A stretch of 64,000 nt of DNA from the NCBI GenBank assembly GCA_963930775.1, contig OZ005689.1, positions 34,271,235-34,335,234 on the forward strand. Direction: 5' to 3'. Position 1 is the stretch's first letter, and each line of letters begins with the position of its first letter. Shown here piece by piece: positions 63,761-64,000 of the stretch. Under the pieces are notes generated by a model. It made no database searches, was not told where the DNA came from, and was given only the letters and a program-made list of their open reading frames with translations. The stretch is from Cliona cf. orientalis (lineage: Eukaryota; Porifera; Demospongiae; Clionaida; Clionaidae). The position numbers and the translations under genes are program-made.

Positions 63761-64000
63761 TACTGTATGGCGGGTAATTTTCGTGGGGTGCTAATTTTCG
63801 TTATTTTGTGGTTCACTTGGCAGTCACGAAATTTTCCCACCCATGAAAATTAATGCCTACGGTGATATGGTACTATGCGAGTCCATTGATGATGGGTGTG
63901 GCCACAAACACCGTGGCAGCGCAGCCAACACTTTCCAGTATTAGCAAGCAATAGTAGCTTCATATTATTTTCATTCAGAAAATGATGAAAAGTTACATCC
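63761..64000 (+). mobile_element. TACCGTATGGCGGG MITE (copy 2, cut by window end)
   Basis: TACTGTATGGCGGGTAATTT and TTCGTGGGGTGCTAATTTTC continue collinear with 28230-28430. It is immediately preceded by GACTCTATAAGTAGGGATGG, the edge of the 470-bp repeat family. Confidence 0.75.

Overview
This looks like animal nuclear DNA, most likely from a marine invertebrate, and a demosponge-like genome is my best guess. The reasons are split genes with short introns, AT-rich intergenic DNA with CpG-rich islets, a very high load of small inverted-repeat elements, a DIRS tyrosine-recombinase retrotransposon, and transposase families I associate with sponge and cnidarian genomes. The taxon is inference; the sequence alone does not prove it. 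There is no bacterial operon structure, rRNA or CRISPR array.

Layout. 0.7-3.2 kb is a broken single-exon-like gene of an uncharacterised family, with two frameshifts and one stop. 3.2-5.4 kb is CA-microsatellite and minisatellite DNA, and it holds an exact 63-bp fragment of that broken gene. 5.4-15.5 kb is intergenic, with several inverted-repeat elements and CpG-rich islets. 15.86-16.6 kb holds the 3' end of a probable host gene on the minus strand, whose last three exons join in frame. 16.9-32 kb is repeat-dominated; its centrepiece is a pair of nearly identical 1-kb elements, each flanked by TTAA. 33.1-36.5 kb is a large Mutator-type transposase fused to a ULP1/SUMO-protease domain, a SUMO-interacting motif and a PHD finger, interrupted by one in-frame stop. 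37-46 kb is MITE-rich. 46.82-51.86 kb is a structurally complete DIRS element (inverted terminal repeats, internal complementary region, Gag, RT/RNase H/methyltransferase, tyrosine recombinase). It sits inside what appears to be an intron of an older, decayed minus-strand multi-exon transposase-like gene (exons at 46.26-46.77 and 52.43-53.02 kb). 53.3-59 kb is a dense cluster of self-complementary elements with local segmental duplications and long CT tracts. 59-64 kb holds more inverted-repeat elements.

The most interesting signals are four. (1) A superfamily of nearly full-length hairpin elements ends in TAGTTA; several unrelated families share a GC-rich tip (CCGAGCGAAGCGAGGG-like), and some carry a conserved CCAAT-box-containing body. 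(2) Six to seven unrelated MITE families share the same terminal heptamer TACCGTA. (3) The transposase-ULP1-SIM-PHD fusion. (4) The twin TTAA-bounded elements carry a directional array of GGGCGTG boxes. Apart from the minus-strand gene near 16 kb, I see no convincing host protein-coding gene. Most of the window is transposable elements at various stages of decay. Boundaries of repeats are by eye and approximate unless stated.
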